In this document: positions 7,691 through 16,956 of the stretch, one piece after another
Layout of the letters: each line of letters starts with the position of its first letter
Numbering within the stretch: the first letter of the stretch is position 1
Origin: Oscillospiraceae bacterium
GTDB taxonomy: Bacteria; Bacillota; Clostridia; Oscillospirales; Oscillospiraceae
Length of the DNA stretch: 43,698 bases
Reading direction: 5' to 3'
Assembly (NCBI GenBank): GCA_902775105.1
Contig: CACYLC010000009.1
Span: forward strand, 1 to 43,698
Translations under genes and position numbers: made by a program
The notes under the pieces: generated by a model
The model's database searches: none
The model's input: the letters and a program-made list of their open reading frames with translations, nothing else
Told to the model about the DNA's origin: nothing

Positions 7691-9031
7691 ATGAACTCCA
7701 CCCCCCTGGAAGCCCCCCTCTATGACGCCCTCCACCGCTTTGCGGAGGAAAATCCCCTCCGGATGCACATGCCCGGCCACAAGGGCATCGGCCTGCCTGT
7801 GCCGGAGCTGAAGGGCTATGCCGCCATCGACTTCACCGAACTGAGCCGAACCGGCAACCTCTACGAGGCGGACGGCCTCATTGACCGGGCCGAACAGCTC
7901 TGGGCGGACTACTGGGGGAGTGAATGCTGCCTGTTTCTCACCGGCGGCTCCACTCAGGGACTTCATACCGCCCTGCATCTGGCCGCCAAACCGGGAGAGA
8001 CCATTTTGATGGATCGCACCAGCCACCGCTGCCTTCACACCGGCATGGCACTTTTGGACTTGCAGCCCGTCTGGCTGGATCGTCCCTGGCTGGAGGACGG
8101 CGGCGTCTACGGAGCAGTTTCTCCACAGACTGTTGCGGCAATGCTGGAAAACCTTCCAAATTGTAAAGCCGTCTGTATCACCTCTCCCACCTATTACGGC
8201 GTCTGTTCCGATGTAAAGTCGATTTTGGAGGTCTGCCACGCCTATGGAGCGCGGCTGATTGTGGACGCCGCTCACGGCGCCCATCTGCCCCTCTTTTACA
8301 ACGAAAATCCCTATGCCGGGGCGGATTTTGTCGTCGTCTCCACCCACAAGACTCTGCCCGCTCCGGGTCAGACGGCCCTGCTCTTTGCCAACGGCTGTGT
8401 CGCAGACGACCTGCGGCGAAGCAGCCTGCTGTTTGCCACCTCTTCCCCCTCCTACCCCATGATGGCGGCGCTGGATCGGCTACGGACGTGGCTTGCCTGC
8501 GGCGGCGAAGAGCGGAGCTTTCTCGTGGGCGGGGCAGTGCTGCAGCTGCGGGAGAAGTATCCCTGTCTCCGGGAAACAAATTGTTTCCTTGACCCCATGC
8601 GTTTGACACTTTTAGTGGAAGACGGTGAAGCACTGGCGCAGGAGCTGGAGGCACTGGGGGTTTACCCGGAGATGTACGACCGGCATCATGTGGTCTTGAT
8701 CCTCACCGGGGCGGACGGAGAGGAGCAGCTTGACCGCCTGGACACCGTTTTGACCGCACTGGGACTGGGTTATCAGGAGCCGTACCAGCCCCCCCGCCTG
8801 CTGCCGCCTCCGCCGGAGACAGTCTGTTCCCCCAGAGCGGCGGTGTTCGGCAGGGTGGCGCATCTATCTCTGTCTCAGGCAGAGGGGCGCATTGCCGCCC
8901 AGCAGATCGCCCCCTATCCTCCCGGTGTCCCGGTGGTGGCGCCCGGCGAACGAATTACAAAAAAGCATCTGGCGTATTTGACGGAGATAGGGTATAATAG
9001 ATTGAATGAGCATATTTGCGTGGTGGAGTGA
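7691..9031 (+). CDS. Orn/Lys/Arg decarboxylase-family PLP enzyme (YaaO-like)
   Basis: A fold-type I PLP enzyme of the ornithine/lysine/arginine decarboxylase family, 446 residues from ATG 7691. That start is preferred over ATG 7685 because GAGG is seven bases away. Visible landmarks are HMPGHKG near the N-terminus, LTGGSTQGLHTALHL (cofactor phosphate binding), VDAAHGAHLPLF (the Asp binding the PLP ring nitrogen) and STHKTLPAPGQTALL, with the Schiff-base lysine. The C-terminal domain is short, like YaaO/SpeA-type small members. In Bacillus the homologue heads the yaaO-tmk-darA-yaaR-holB-ricT cluster; here it stands directly before darA-holB-ricT, and tmk is absent. The substrate cannot be told from sequence; arginine or lysine decarboxylation to polyamine precursors is likely. 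Confidence 0.85.
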   Translation: MNSTPLEAPLYDALHRFAEENPLRMHMPGHKGIGLPVPELKGYAAIDFTELSRTGNLYEADGLIDRAEQLWADYWGSECCLFLTGGSTQGLHTALHLAAKPGETILMDRTSHRCLHTGMALLDLQPVWLDRPWLEDGGVYGAVSPQTVAAMLENLPNCKAVCITSPTYYGVCSDVKSILEVCHAYGARLIVDAAHGAHLPLFYNENPYAGADFVVVSTHKTLPAPGQTALLFANGCVADDLRRSSLLFATSSPSYPMMAALDRLRTWLACGGEERSFLVGGAVLQLREKYPCLRETNCFLDPMRLTLLVEDGEALAQELEALGVYPEMYDRHHVVLILTGADGEEQLDRLDTVLTALGLGYQEPYQPPRLLPPPPETVCSPRAAVFGRVAHLSLSQAEGRIAAQQIAPYPPGVPVVAPGERITKKHLAYLTEIGYNRLNEHICVVE

Positions 9032-9071
9032 GGAGGATTTCCTATCCCACCCGGGAAAAGAGGGAACACAA

Positions 9072-9392
9072 ATGAAACTGGTCGTCACCATTGTTCATCC
9101 GGAGGATTCCGACCGCATCGTAAAGTCGCTGGCACAAAAGGGCTACGGCACGACCTGCATTCCCTCCACAGGCAGCTTTCTCGGACAGGAGAATCGGACG
9201 CTGTTCACCGGCGTGGCCGATGAGCGGGTGAAGGAGGTCTCTTCCTTGATCCGCAGCGCCGTCCATTGGCGCAGCGTGGAAAATCCCGGCAAGACTCCGG
9301 ATAACTCCATGGTGGTGGACGAGGACGCCCAAATCACCGTAGGCGGCGCCACCATTTTCGTACTGGACGTAGACCAGTTTCTGCGGGTATGA
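9072..9392 (+). CDS. darA: PII-like cyclic-di-AMP receptor DarA (YaaQ)
   Basis: A 106-residue PII-like protein of the cyclic-di-AMP receptor family. It begins MKLVVTIVHPEDSDRIVKSL, followed by the T-[TG]-G-[SG]-F-L element (STGSFLGQENRTLFTGVAD), and ends VGGATIFVLDVDQFLRV, the hallmark C-terminal strand of DarA/PstA/YaaQ. The family binds c-di-AMP at trimer interfaces. The start at 9072 follows GAGGG by a normal distance and matches family length; an upstream frame from 9006 is not supported. Its stop overlaps the holB start (ATGA), so the two are translationally coupled, as in Bacillus. Its downstream target is unknown. Confidence 0.9.
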   Translation: MKLVVTIVHPEDSDRIVKSLAQKGYGTTCIPSTGSFLGQENRTLFTGVADERVKEVSSLIRSAVHWRSVENPGKTPDNSMVVDEDAQITVGGATIFVLDVDQFLRV

Positions 9393-10258
9393 ATCTGGAC
9401 GCCCTTGCGGGAAACGCCCGTCTGAAGAGCCAGCTCTCCGGCGCAAGTCATCTGCCCCATGCCATCCTGCTGGGCGGCCCTAGGGGCAGCGGTCGGCACA
9501 CATTGGCAAGGCTTTTGGCTCAGGCCATGGTCTGTGACCGGCCGGACATCGCCCCCTGCGGCCAATGTCTCAACTGCAGACGGGTGGCCGAGGGCATCCA
9601 CCCCGACGTGCCGCCCCTCTCCGCCTTTGTCTCCTCCAAAGACCGGGACAAAAAGGACATCGTGGTGGACACCATTCGAAATCTCCGAAACGACGCCTTT
9701 ATCCGCCCCAATCAGGCAAAGCGAAAGGTGTATCTCATCGACCCGGCGGAGACGATGAACGTCAACGCTCAGAATGCCCTGTTAAAGGTGCTGGAGGACG
9801 GACCGGAATATGCCTCCTTCCTGCTCATTGCGGAAAACCCCATGGCGCTTTTGGAGACCATCCGCTCCCGCTGCGTCTGCTACGAGCTGACGCCTCCGGG
9901 AGGACAGGCGGAACGATCCGACCTGCCGGAGGATCCCAAGGTCAAAGCCGCAGTGGAGCGCTTCGCCGCTGCCTTCCGGGAGCAGTCGGAGCTGGCGCTG
10001 ATGGAGTGGTCGGTGGGCGTGCAGAACGACAAGCTGAGCCGGGAGCAGATGGCGCAGTTTTATGAGCGGATCGTGGCGCTCTGTGCCGACGCTCTGGCGC
10101 ACAGACCCGGGGCATACCTCTGGGGCAATGCCCTCTCCCCGCAACAGTTCTCCGCTCTGGCCCAGCTCTGTAAAAACGGATGGGCCGCCATGGAGCGCAA
10201 CGTCTCCCCCGCCCACAGCGCAGGCTGGTTTGCGGTGAGTGCGTGGGAATTGATGTGA
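9389..10258 (+). CDS. holB: DNA polymerase III delta' subunit
   Basis: Clamp-loader delta' subunit, 289 residues, the stator that helps load the beta clamp onto primed DNA. An AAA+ fold is visible: a degenerate Walker A (GGPRGSGRHT, Lys replaced by Arg, as usual for a non-hydrolysing delta'), the zinc-binding cysteines of CGQCLNC with an upstream Cys, NALLKVLEDGPEYASFLLI, and the SRC motif in TIRSRCVCYEL. The C-terminal collar domain is divergent. ATG 9389 overlaps the darA stop. It lies between darA and ricT, the conserved Firmicute order. Confidence 0.9.
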   Translation: MNLDALAGNARLKSQLSGASHLPHAILLGGPRGSGRHTLARLLAQAMVCDRPDIAPCGQCLNCRRVAEGIHPDVPPLSAFVSSKDRDKKDIVVDTIRNLRNDAFIRPNQAKRKVYLIDPAETMNVNAQNALLKVLEDGPEYASFLLIAENPMALLETIRSRCVCYELTPPGGQAERSDLPEDPKVKAAVERFAAAFREQSELALMEWSVGVQNDKLSREQMAQFYERIVALCADALAHRPGAYLWGNALSPQQFSALAQLCKNGWAAMERNVSPAHSAGWFAVSAWELM

Positions 10259-10312
10259 GTATTTCCCTTTTTTCTGTTTCATACGCACCCCTATCCAATC
10301 GGAGGAACAACC

Positions 10313-11476
10313 ATGACCGAAATCATCAGTGTCCGCTTTAAAAACGGCGGAAAAGAATACTTTTTTAATCCAAACGGCCTCAAGGTGGAGGAGGGACAGT
10401 CCGTCATTCTGGAGACCACCAACGGCCTGGAATGCGCCACCTGCGTCAAGGGCAACACCATGATCGACGAGATGCAGCTCATCTCCCCGCTCCGTCCGGT
10501 GCTGCGCCTTGCCACGGAGACGGATCTCCGCCAGCTGGAGGAGAATCAGAAGAAGGAGGCCTGGGCATTTCAGGTCTGTCAGGAGAAAATCGCTCAGCAC
10601 AAGCTGGAGATGAAGCTCATTGAGGTGGAGTACAGCTTTGACGGCAGCAAGATCCTCTTCTTCTTCACCGCCGAGGGCAGAGTGGATTTCCGGGCGCTGG
10701 TCAAGGATCTGGCCGGTATCTTCCGCACCCGCATCGAGCTGCGTCAGGTGGGCGTCCGGGACGAGGCGAAGATGCTGGGCGGACTGGGCGTCTGCGGCAG
10801 ACCTTACTGCTGCGCTCAGTTTTTAAACGACTTCCATCCCGTCTCCATCAAGATGGCAAAGACCCAGAATCTCTCTCTGAATCCCACCAAGATTTCCGGC
10901 GCCTGCGGGCGGCTCATGTGCTGCCTGAAATATGAGCAGGACGCCTATACCGACCTCATCAAGCGTGCCCCCAAGCAGGACTCTCTGGTAGAGACGCCTG
11001 ACGGCATAGGCACCGTCTGTCAGGTAAATCTCCTGCGGGAGACCTCCAAGGTGGTACTGGACAAGGATCCGGAGGAGCCAAAATGCTACCACAACTGCGA
11101 CCTCTGCGTCATTCGTAACGGCAAGGGCAAGCGTCCGGCGGGCTATGAGAAGCCGGAGACGACGGAAAAGGAGAAACCTGCCCGTCCCCTTCCGGAACAG
11201 CTTTTGGACGAGCCGCCTGTTTCCACGGAGGACAATTCCCCGGCCGGAGAGGACAAGGCTGCCCGTCCCAAGCGGGAGCGTCCCCGGCAGAACAACCGTC
11301 CCCGCCGCCCTCAGCAAAATAAGGGCGAGGCAGCTCAGACAGCGGAGCCGTCAAAGCCCCAGCAGGGAGAGGAATCATCCTCCGAGTCCCCCCGCCGCAG
11401 CCGTCCCCACAACCGCAGGCACCGTCCCCGCAGCCGCAGCGGTGAAGGGCAGAGCAATGCCCCAACGGAAAATTGA
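10313..11476 (+). CDS. ricT: RicT/YaaT, PSP1-domain regulatory protein
   Basis: A 387-residue protein with the PSP1 core in residues 1 to about 260. It holds the cysteine-rich signature LGGLGVCGRPYCCAQFL...SGACGRLMCCLKYEQDAY and further cysteines at CYHNCDLC; these bind iron-sulfur clusters in the RicA-RicF-RicT complex of Bacillus. That complex stimulates RNase Y-dependent mRNA maturation and affects sporulation and competence. The last 120 residues are an unusual Pro/Arg/Lys/Glu-rich low-complexity tail, which looks disordered and could bind RNA; this tail is much longer than in Bacillus. The start follows GGAGG. It ends the darA-holB-ricT operon with a strong terminator. Confidence 0.92.
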   Translation: MTEIISVRFKNGGKEYFFNPNGLKVEEGQSVILETTNGLECATCVKGNTMIDEMQLISPLRPVLRLATETDLRQLEENQKKEAWAFQVCQEKIAQHKLEMKLIEVEYSFDGSKILFFFTAEGRVDFRALVKDLAGIFRTRIELRQVGVRDEAKMLGGLGVCGRPYCCAQFLNDFHPVSIKMAKTQNLSLNPTKISGACGRLMCCLKYEQDAYTDLIKRAPKQDSLVETPDGIGTVCQVNLLRETSKVVLDKDPEEPKCYHNCDLCVIRNGKGKRPAGYEKPETTEKEKPARPLPEQLLDEPPVSTEDNSPAGEDKAARPKRERPRQNNRPRRPQQNKGEAAQTAEPSKPQQGEESSSESPRRSRPHNRRHRPRSRSGEGQSNAPTEN

Positions 11477-11489
11477 GATAAAATGACGA

Positions 11490-11524
11490 ACACCCCCGCC
11501 AAACGGCGGGGGTGTGGTGTTTTG
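11490..11524 (+). terminator. Terminator after ricT
   Basis: A perfect 11-bp stem ACACCCCCGCC / GGCGGGGGTGT with loop AAAC, followed by GGTGTTTT. Confidence 0.85.
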
Positions 11525-11560
11525 CAGGCGGCAGACCTCATCCACCGCCAAATCACAAAT

Positions 11561-11998
11561 TTACTTTAACTTCTTCCACTCGCTGACCGCCAGCTCATCG
11601 CAGCGGTTATTCATGGGGTTGGACGCATGTCCCTTCACCCAGTGGAGATGCACGGTATGATATTCCACCAACTCCAGCAGACGCTGCCAGAGGTCGGGGT
11701 TGAGGGCAGGCTTCTTGTCCCCCTTCACCCAGCCGTTACGCCGCCAGCCTACCGCCCAGCCCTTTTGCAGGGCGTCAATGACATACTTGGAATCGGAGTA
11801 CAGCTCCACCTCGCAGGGCTGGTTCAGCGCCTCCAGGCCGCGAATCACCCCGGTCAGCTCCATGCGGTTGTTGGTAGTGTTCTTTTCGCCGCCGGACATT
11901 TCTTTCTGATAATTTCCATAGATCAGAATGGCCGCCCAGCCCCCCGGCCCCGGGTTGCCGGAGCAGGCGCCGTCGGTGTAAAGTGTGACTGTTTTCAT
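11561..11998 (-). CDS. rnhA: Ribonuclease HI
   Basis: A 145-residue type 1 ribonuclease H, which degrades the RNA strand of RNA-DNA hybrids (R-loops, Okazaki primers). All catalytic residues are visible: Asp9 in [15 protein letters not shown], Glu47 in NNRMELTG, Asp69 in YSDSKYV, His124 in VKGHA and Asp134 in NRCDELA. The basic handle region ([13 protein letters not shown]) used for hybrid binding is present. The start follows GGAG. It is a single gene convergent with ricT and divergent from the second toxin locus. Confidence 0.95.
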   Translation of the reverse strand: MKTVTLYTDGACSGNPGPGGWAAILIYGNYQKEMSGGEKNTTNNRMELTGVIRGLEALNQPCEVELYSDSKYVIDALQKGWAVGWRRNGWVKGDKKPALNPDLWQRLLELVEYHTVHLHWVKGHASNPMNNRCDELAVSEWKKLK

Positions 11999-12026
11999 AA
12001 AATTTTCTCCGTTTTTACTTCATCTG

Positions 12027-12055
12027 TTGAACGACATTGTTTTTTGTGTTATCAT
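12027..12055 (+). promoter_or_regulatory. Promoter of holin-like toxin locus 2
   Basis: TTGAAC (12027-12032), a 17-bp spacer, and TATCAT (12050-12055). The predicted start at about 12062 coincides with the first base of the GGTGCTACCC repeat. Confidence 0.65.
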
Positions 12056-12143
12056 TCCATTGGTGCTACCCATTATGGCGGCGGTTAGCCCTCTTACCAA
12101 AGGGGGTAACTTCTTTCACCCCCTTGCGAAGGGGGGTGGCGAA

Positions 12144-12236
12144 ATGGTTACTTACGCTGATCTTTTTCAATACTCCATCGTATTGATCAGTTTAGCCGGT
12201 CTCATTCTCGCTTTCTTCAACAGAAAAAAGAAGTAA
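12144..12236 (+). CDS. Small holin-like type I toxin (locus 2)
   Basis: A 30-residue ORF: MVTYADLFQY, then a continuous hydrophobic helix (about residues 9-25), then NRKKK. This is a textbook member of the putative holin-like toxin family (Hol_Tox type), small membrane peptides of type I toxin-antitoxin loci. The ATG follows GGGGGGTGG, which can be masked by CACCCCCTT (12116-12124); that C-run can instead pair with AAGGGGG at 12099-12105, suggesting two alternative leader folds. The stop codon lies in the terminator stem 12228-12268, exactly as at locus 1. The antisense promoter is at 12317-12345. Function is inferred from family and locus layout. Confidence 0.75.
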   Translation: MVTYADLFQYSIVLISLAGLILAFFNRKKK

Positions 12237-12310
12237 CCGCCCGGCTCGCTACTTGGCGGTTACTTCTTGTAACAACTGAGGGCTAACCGTTTGCCGGGTA
12301 GCACCCTTGT
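12222..12310 (-). ncRNA. Predicted antisense antitoxin RNA (locus 2)
   Basis: Predicted from the minus-strand promoter 12317-12345 (start near 12310) and the terminator 12228-12268, giving about 90 nt. Its 5' part repeats the toxin leader words GGTGCTACCC and CGGTTAGCCCTC in the same order. Confidence 0.6.
12228..12268. terminator. Hairpin containing the toxin stop codon (locus 2)
   Basis: A perfect 14-bp stem AAGAAGTAACCGCC / GGCGGTTACTTCTT with a 13-nt loop. On the minus strand it runs into TTCTTTTTTCTG, a good intrinsic terminator for the antisense RNA; on the plus strand the T-run is weak. Confidence 0.75.
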
Positions 12311-12316
12311 ACTTAT

Positions 12317-12345
12317 AATATACTACCCCCCGGGCGGAAAGTCAA
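12317..12345 (-). promoter_or_regulatory. Promoter of predicted antisense RNA (locus 2)
   Basis: Minus strand: TTGACT (12345-12340), a 17-bp spacer, and TATATT (12322-12317); both boxes are 5/6 to consensus. The -35 box lies in the loop of the plus-strand terminator hairpin. Confidence 0.7.
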
Positions 12346-12369
12346 CTCCTGCCCGGGTGATTTTTATTT
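12329..12369 (+). terminator. Plus-strand terminator beyond antisense promoter (locus 2)
   Basis: Stem CCCGGGC (12329-12335) / GCCCGGG (12351-12357) followed by TGATTTTTATTT. The T-run is on the plus strand only, so it serves a long toxin mRNA. It overlaps the last codons of the convergent gyrA. Confidence 0.7.
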
Positions 12370-14889
12370 CTCAGTCTCGACGGATTCCGGGGTTTCCACG
12401 CCCTCAGACGTTTCCTCCAGCTCCTCCATCTCGTACATCCTGGTCTTGGCCAGACTGATGACCTTCACGCCTTCCGCCAGATTCATCACCCGGACGCCCT
12501 GGGTGACCCGGGAATAGACGCTGATGTCTCCTGCAGAGGTACGGATCATGGTACCGTCGTCGGAGATAATGAGTACATCGTCTCTCGGCTTGACAATGGC
12601 AGTGGCCACTACGCTGCCCGTTTTGGGCGTGATATTGTAGTTCTTGTTGCCGTAGCCGCCTCTGGATTGGAGGGTGTACTCCTCCACAGAAGTCCGCTTG
12701 CCGTAACCGTTTTCCGTGATGGTCAGGAGCGCCTCGCCGTGGCCGGCCACCTCAGCGCCCACCACGTAATCACCGGGGCGCAGCTTAATGCCCCGAACGC
12801 CCACAGCGTCACGGCCCATGCAGCGCACATCCTCAATGGCAAACCGGATCGCCATGCCGTCGTGGGTTGCCAGCAGCATCTCGTCCCCGTCCATGGTGAA
12901 GCGGACGGCAATGAGACTGTCGCCCTCGTCCAGCGTCAGCGCACGAATCCCCGCCTTTCGGGCGGTATTGATCCCGGCGAGGTTGATCCGCTTGACGGTA
13001 CCGTTCCGAGTGGCCAGCATGAGATAGGCGTCCTCCCGGAACTGGCGGCAGTGGATCATGGCGGTGACCTTCTCCCCCGGCTCCAGCGGCAGGACATTCA
13101 CCAGATTGGTGCCTCTCGCCACTCGGCCCGCCTCAGGGATCTGATAGCCCTTTTTCCGATGCACCTTGCCGATATTGGTAAAGAAGAGGATAAAATCGTG
13201 GGTCGAACAGGTGAACAGCGTCTCCACATAATCCTCCTCCCGGAGGTTCTGGGCGTTGACGCCCTTGCCGCCCCGCTTCTGGGTGCGGTAGGCGGAGACC
13301 GGCGTCCGCTTGATATACCCGGCATGGGACAGAGAAAAGACGCACTCCTCCTCCTCAATGAGATCTTCAATGTCGATCTCGTCCTCCACGTCCTGGATCT
13401 CGGTGACACGGTCGTCGCCGAACTTGTCCCGAATGACGGTCAGCTCGTCCTTCAGCACCTGACGAAGCAGTGCCTCGTCCTCCAGCAGCCGCCGGAAGTA
13501 GGCGATCCGCTCTTTCAACTCGTTATACTCGTTTTGCAGCTTCTCCCGGTCAAGCCCCTGCAGCGCTTTCAGCCGCATGTCCAAAATCGCCTGCGCCTGC
13601 ACGTCGGAGAGGCCGAAGCGTTTCATCAGGTTCTGCTTGGCGTCGTCGTAGGATTCCCGTATGATCTTAATGACCTCGTCGATGTTGTCCTGCGCGATCA
13701 GCAGTCCCTCCAGCAGGTGCGCCCGCTCCAGCGCCTTGTTCAGGTCGTAACGGGTGCGGCGGAGAATGACCTCCTCTTGGAAGGCGATGTACTCGTCCAG
13801 AATGTGGCGGAGCGACAGGATCTTCGGCTGGGACTGGTTGTTCACCAGCGCCAGCATATTGATGGCAAACGACGTCTGAAGCTGGGTCTGAGCGAACAGA
13901 CGATTTAACACCACCTGAGCGTTGGCATCCTTTTTCAGCTCGATGACGATGCGCATGCCGTTCCGGTCAGATTCGTCCCGAATATCGGAAATGCCCTCCA
14001 ACCGCTTGTCCTCCACCTGCTCGGCCATATTCTTGATGAGCATCCGCTTGTTCACCTGATAGGGCAGCTCGGTGATGATAATGCGGGTTCTGTCCTTGCC
14101 GAACTCCTCAAACTCATGCCTTGCCCGGACGACGATCTTGCCCCGTCCGGTGGCATAGGCCGCCCGGATGCCGGCACGACCCATGATAATGCCACGGGTG
14201 GGGAAATCCGGGCCTTTCACGTGCTCCATCAGGTCGGCAAGGGTGGCCTCCGGATCGTCCAGCACGCAGATGGCGGCGTTGATGACCTCCCGCAGATTGT
14301 GGGGCGGGATATTGGTGGCCATGCCCACGGCGATACCCGACGAGCCGTTCACCAGCAGATTGGGAAAGCGGGAAGGGAGCACTCTCGGCTCTTTCCGGGA
14401 TTCATCAAAGTTGGGATCCCAGTCCACGGTGTCCTTTTCGATGTCCCGCAGCATCTCCTCGGAGATGCGGGACAGCCTCGCCTCGGTGTAACGGTAGGCG
14501 GCGGGAGGATCGCCGTCCACGGAGCCGAAGTTTCCGTGACCCTCTACCAGACAGTAGCGCATGGAGAAGTCCTGGGCGAGACGCACCATGGCGTCGTAGA
14601 CGGAGGCGTCTCCGTGGGGGTGGTACCGGCCTAAGACGTCGCCCACGCAGGTGGCGGACTTCTTAAAGGGCTTGTCGTGGGTCAGATTGTCCTCATACAT
14701 GGCGTAGAGGATGCGCCGGTGTACCGGCTTTAAGCCGTCCCGCACGTCAGGGAGGGCACGACCTACAATGACGCTCATGGCGTACTCAATGTAGGATTTT
14801 TCCATCTCCGGTACAAGGGGAGAGGTGACAATGACCTGATCCGGGTAGCGAATTTCTTCCGGATCGTAGCTGGGTTTCTTGGATGCCAT
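12364..14889 (-). CDS. gyrA: DNA gyrase subunit A
   Basis: The breakage-reunion subunit of gyrase, 841 residues from ATG 14889, chosen because GGAG is six bases upstream; in-frame ATGs at 14901 and 14967 are less well supported. The catalytic tyrosine is Tyr134 in AYRYTEARL. The quinolone-determining region reads [14 protein letters not shown], so Ala replaces the usual Ser83 (E. coli numbering), with Ser next to it. The C-terminal beta-pinwheel holds the GyrA box QKRGGKG, which identifies gyrase rather than topoisomerase IV and is required for negative supercoiling. The tail is acidic ([19 protein letters not shown]). Downstream of gyrB in the usual origin operon. Confidence 0.96.
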   Translation of the reverse strand: MASKKPSYDPEEIRYPDQVIVTSPLVPEMEKSYIEYAMSVIVGRALPDVRDGLKPVHRRILYAMYEDNLTHDKPFKKSATCVGDVLGRYHPHGDASVYDAMVRLAQDFSMRYCLVEGHGNFGSVDGDPPAAYRYTEARLSRISEEMLRDIEKDTVDWDPNFDESRKEPRVLPSRFPNLLVNGSSGIAVGMATNIPPHNLREVINAAICVLDDPEATLADLMEHVKGPDFPTRGIIMGRAGIRAAYATGRGKIVVRARHEFEEFGKDRTRIIITELPYQVNKRMLIKNMAEQVEDKRLEGISDIRDESDRNGMRIVIELKKDANAQVVLNRLFAQTQLQTSFAINMLALVNNQSQPKILSLRHILDEYIAFQEEVILRRTRYDLNKALERAHLLEGLLIAQDNIDEVIKIIRESYDDAKQNLMKRFGLSDVQAQAILDMRLKALQGLDREKLQNEYNELKERIAYFRRLLEDEALLRQVLKDELTVIRDKFGDDRVTEIQDVEDEIDIEDLIEEEECVFSLSHAGYIKRTPVSAYRTQKRGGKGVNAQNLREEDYVETLFTCSTHDFILFFTNIGKVHRKKGYQIPEAGRVARGTNLVNVLPLEPGEKVTAMIHCRQFREDAYLMLATRNGTVKRINLAGINTARKAGIRALTLDEGDSLIAVRFTMDGDEMLLATHDGMAIRFAIEDVRCMGRDAVGVRGIKLRPGDYVVGAEVAGHGEALLTITENGYGKRTSVEEYTLQSRGGYGNKNYNITPKTGSVVATAIVKPRDDVLIISDDGTMIRTSAGDISVYSRVTQGVRVMNLAEGVKVISLAKTRMYEMEELEETSEGVETPESVETEK

Positions 14890-14975
14890 ATGATTCTCCA
14901 TTCTGTGAAAATCGTAATCTATCATAATCGGCGGGCGACCACGGGTCGCCCGTTTAATACCCGACATCTGTAAAT

Positions 14976-16925
14976 TTAATAATCCAAATTCACCGCATAC
15001 TTTGCGTTCCGCTCAATGAATTCCTTTCTCGGCTCCACCTTCTCGCCCATGAGGACGGTGAAGATAGCGTCAGCGGCCACGGCGTCGTCCAGTTCGATGC
15101 GGCGCAGGGTGCGCTTTTCCGGGTCCATGGTGGTCTCCCACAGCTCGTGGGGATCCATCTCGCCCAGACCCTTGAACCGGCTGATGTCGATCTTAGCGTT
15201 GGGATTGTCCCCCCGCATCTGGTTGGAGACAGCGTCTCTCTCCTCATCGGAGAAGGCCACTCTCGTCGTCTTGCCCCTCGTCAGCTTGTAAAGCGGCGGC
15301 ACGGCGGAGTAGACATAGCCCTGCTCGATCAGCGGCCGCATAAACCGGAAGAAAAAGGTGAGGAGCAGCGTCCGGATATGGGCGCCGTCCACGTCGGCAT
15401 CCGCCATGATAATGACCTTGTGATACCGGAGCTTGTTGGGGTCGAACTCGTCCCCGATACCGGCGCCCAAAGCGGTGATGACGGGCTGGAGCTTGTCGTT
15501 TCCGTAGACCTTGTCCGCCCTTGCCTTTTCCACGTTGAGCATCTTGCCCCACAGCGGCAGGATCGCCTGAAAACGGCTGTCCCGCCCCTGGGTGGCGGAG
15601 CCGCCTGCGGAGTCGCCCTCGACGATGTAAATTTCCGTCAGTTCCGGGTTATTCTCGTTGCAGTCTCTCAATTTATCCGGCATGGCGGCGCCGCCCAGCG
15701 CCGTCTTGCGGCGGATGGACTCACGGGCCTTTCTTGCGGCCTCTCTGGCTCTGGCGGCGGTGGTGGCCTTTTCGATGATGGCACGGCCCACGGCGGGATT
15801 TTCCTCTAAGAAAATCTCCAGCTTTTCCGAGACAATATTGTTCACCAGCGTCCGAATCTCGCTGTTGCCCAGCTTCGCCTTGGTCTGACCCTCGAACTGA
15901 GCTTCCGTCAGCTTGACGGAGATGACGCAGGTAAGACCCTCCCGGCAGTCGTCGCCGGAGACCTTCTCGTCGTCCTTGAGGAGCTTCTTCTGCTTGCCGT
16001 AGGCATTCAAAACGGAGGTCAGCGCCGTCTTGAACCCCGTCTCGTGCATGCCGCCTTCCGGGGTGTGAATATTGTTTGCAAAGGAGACAATGATCTCGTT
16101 ATAGCTATCGGTGTACTGTAAGGCCACCTCGGCCATGGCGTCGTCCTGCTCCCCCGCCATATAGATGACATGGTTGTGGATAGGCGTCTTGTTCTCGTTG
16201 ATGAACTCCACGAAGGAGCGGATGCCGCCTTCATAGCACATCTCCTCCCGCTGTTCGTGACCGGGGCGGGCATCCTCCATGACGATGGTGAGTCCGGCGT
16301 TCAAAAATGCCTGCTCCTGCATCCGCTTGTGGAGGATCTCGTAGTCATAGACGGTGTCCTCGAACATCTCCGGATCGGGCTTGAAGGTGACGACGGTGCC
16401 GGTCTTGTCGGTATCCCCTACTACGGTCATATACTGGGTGACGTGACCGCGGGCGAACTTCATCTCATGGATTTTGCCGTTCTTATGAACCTGCACCGTC
16501 AGCCATTCGGACAGGGCGTTGACCACGCTGGCGCCTACGCCGTGAAGGCCGCCGGAGACCTTATAGCCCCCGCCGCCGAACTTGCCGCCTGCGTGGAGGA
16601 TGGTAAAGACGACCTCCAATGCGGGCTTTCCGGTCTGTGCCTGAATGTCCACGGGGATGCCGCGTCCGTTATCGGTGACGGTGATGATGTCGCCCTCGCC
16701 GATGGTGACTTCAATGCGGTCGCAGTAGCCCGCCAGCGCCTCGTCAATGGCATTGTCCACGATCTCATACACCAGATGGTGGAGACCGGAGGAGGAGGTG
16801 GAGCCGATGTACATGCCCGGACGCTTCCGGACGGCCTCCAAGCCCTCCAACACCTGAATTTCCGAGGCGTTGTAATCGTTGTCGGCGGACACCGCCGTGC
16901 CCTTTTCCAGTAATTCTTCAGCCAT
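14976..16925 (-). CDS. gyrB: DNA gyrase subunit B
   Basis: The ATPase subunit of gyrase, 649 residues. The GHKL ATPase is visible at [15 protein letters not shown] and [10 protein letters not shown], with the ATP lid at [27 protein letters not shown]. The TOPRIM domain has EGDSAGGSA and [21 protein letters not shown], and the C-terminal domain has [20 protein letters not shown]. It lacks the long insert of Gram-negative GyrB, as expected. The start is preceded by GAGGT. It sits 86 bp before gyrA and just after an acyltransferase gene not usually found in this operon. Confidence 0.96.
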   Translation of the reverse strand: MAEELLEKGTAVSADNDYNASEIQVLEGLEAVRKRPGMYIGSTSSSGLHHLVYEIVDNAIDEALAGYCDRIEVTIGEGDIITVTDNGRGIPVDIQAQTGKPALEVVFTILHAGGKFGGGGYKVSGGLHGVGASVVNALSEWLTVQVHKNGKIHEMKFARGHVTQYMTVVGDTDKTGTVVTFKPDPEMFEDTVYDYEILHKRMQEQAFLNAGLTIVMEDARPGHEQREEMCYEGGIRSFVEFINENKTPIHNHVIYMAGEQDDAMAEVALQYTDSYNEIIVSFANNIHTPEGGMHETGFKTALTSVLNAYGKQKKLLKDDEKVSGDDCREGLTCVISVKLTEAQFEGQTKAKLGNSEIRTLVNNIVSEKLEIFLEENPAVGRAIIEKATTAARAREAARKARESIRRKTALGGAAMPDKLRDCNENNPELTEIYIVEGDSAGGSATQGRDSRFQAILPLWGKMLNVEKARADKVYGNDKLQPVITALGAGIGDEFDPNKLRYHKVIIMADADVDGAHIRTLLLTFFFRFMRPLIEQGYVYSAVPPLYKLTRGKTTRVAFSDEERDAVSNQMRGDNPNAKIDISRFKGLGEMDPHELWETTMDPEKRTLRRIELDDAVAADAIFTVLMGEKVEPRKEFIERNAKYAVNLDY

Positions 16926-16956
16926 AATTCAACCTCATATTCTTAAAACAGTTACT

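Noticed and set aside
9389-9480. HolB Walker A lacking its lysine, suspected damage
   Set aside because: Delta' subunits commonly have a non-functional P-loop; this is the normal state of the family.
12667-13908. 413-codon plus-strand frame opposite gyrA
   Set aside because: Shadow of the gyrA codons; no start signal and no recognisable domain.
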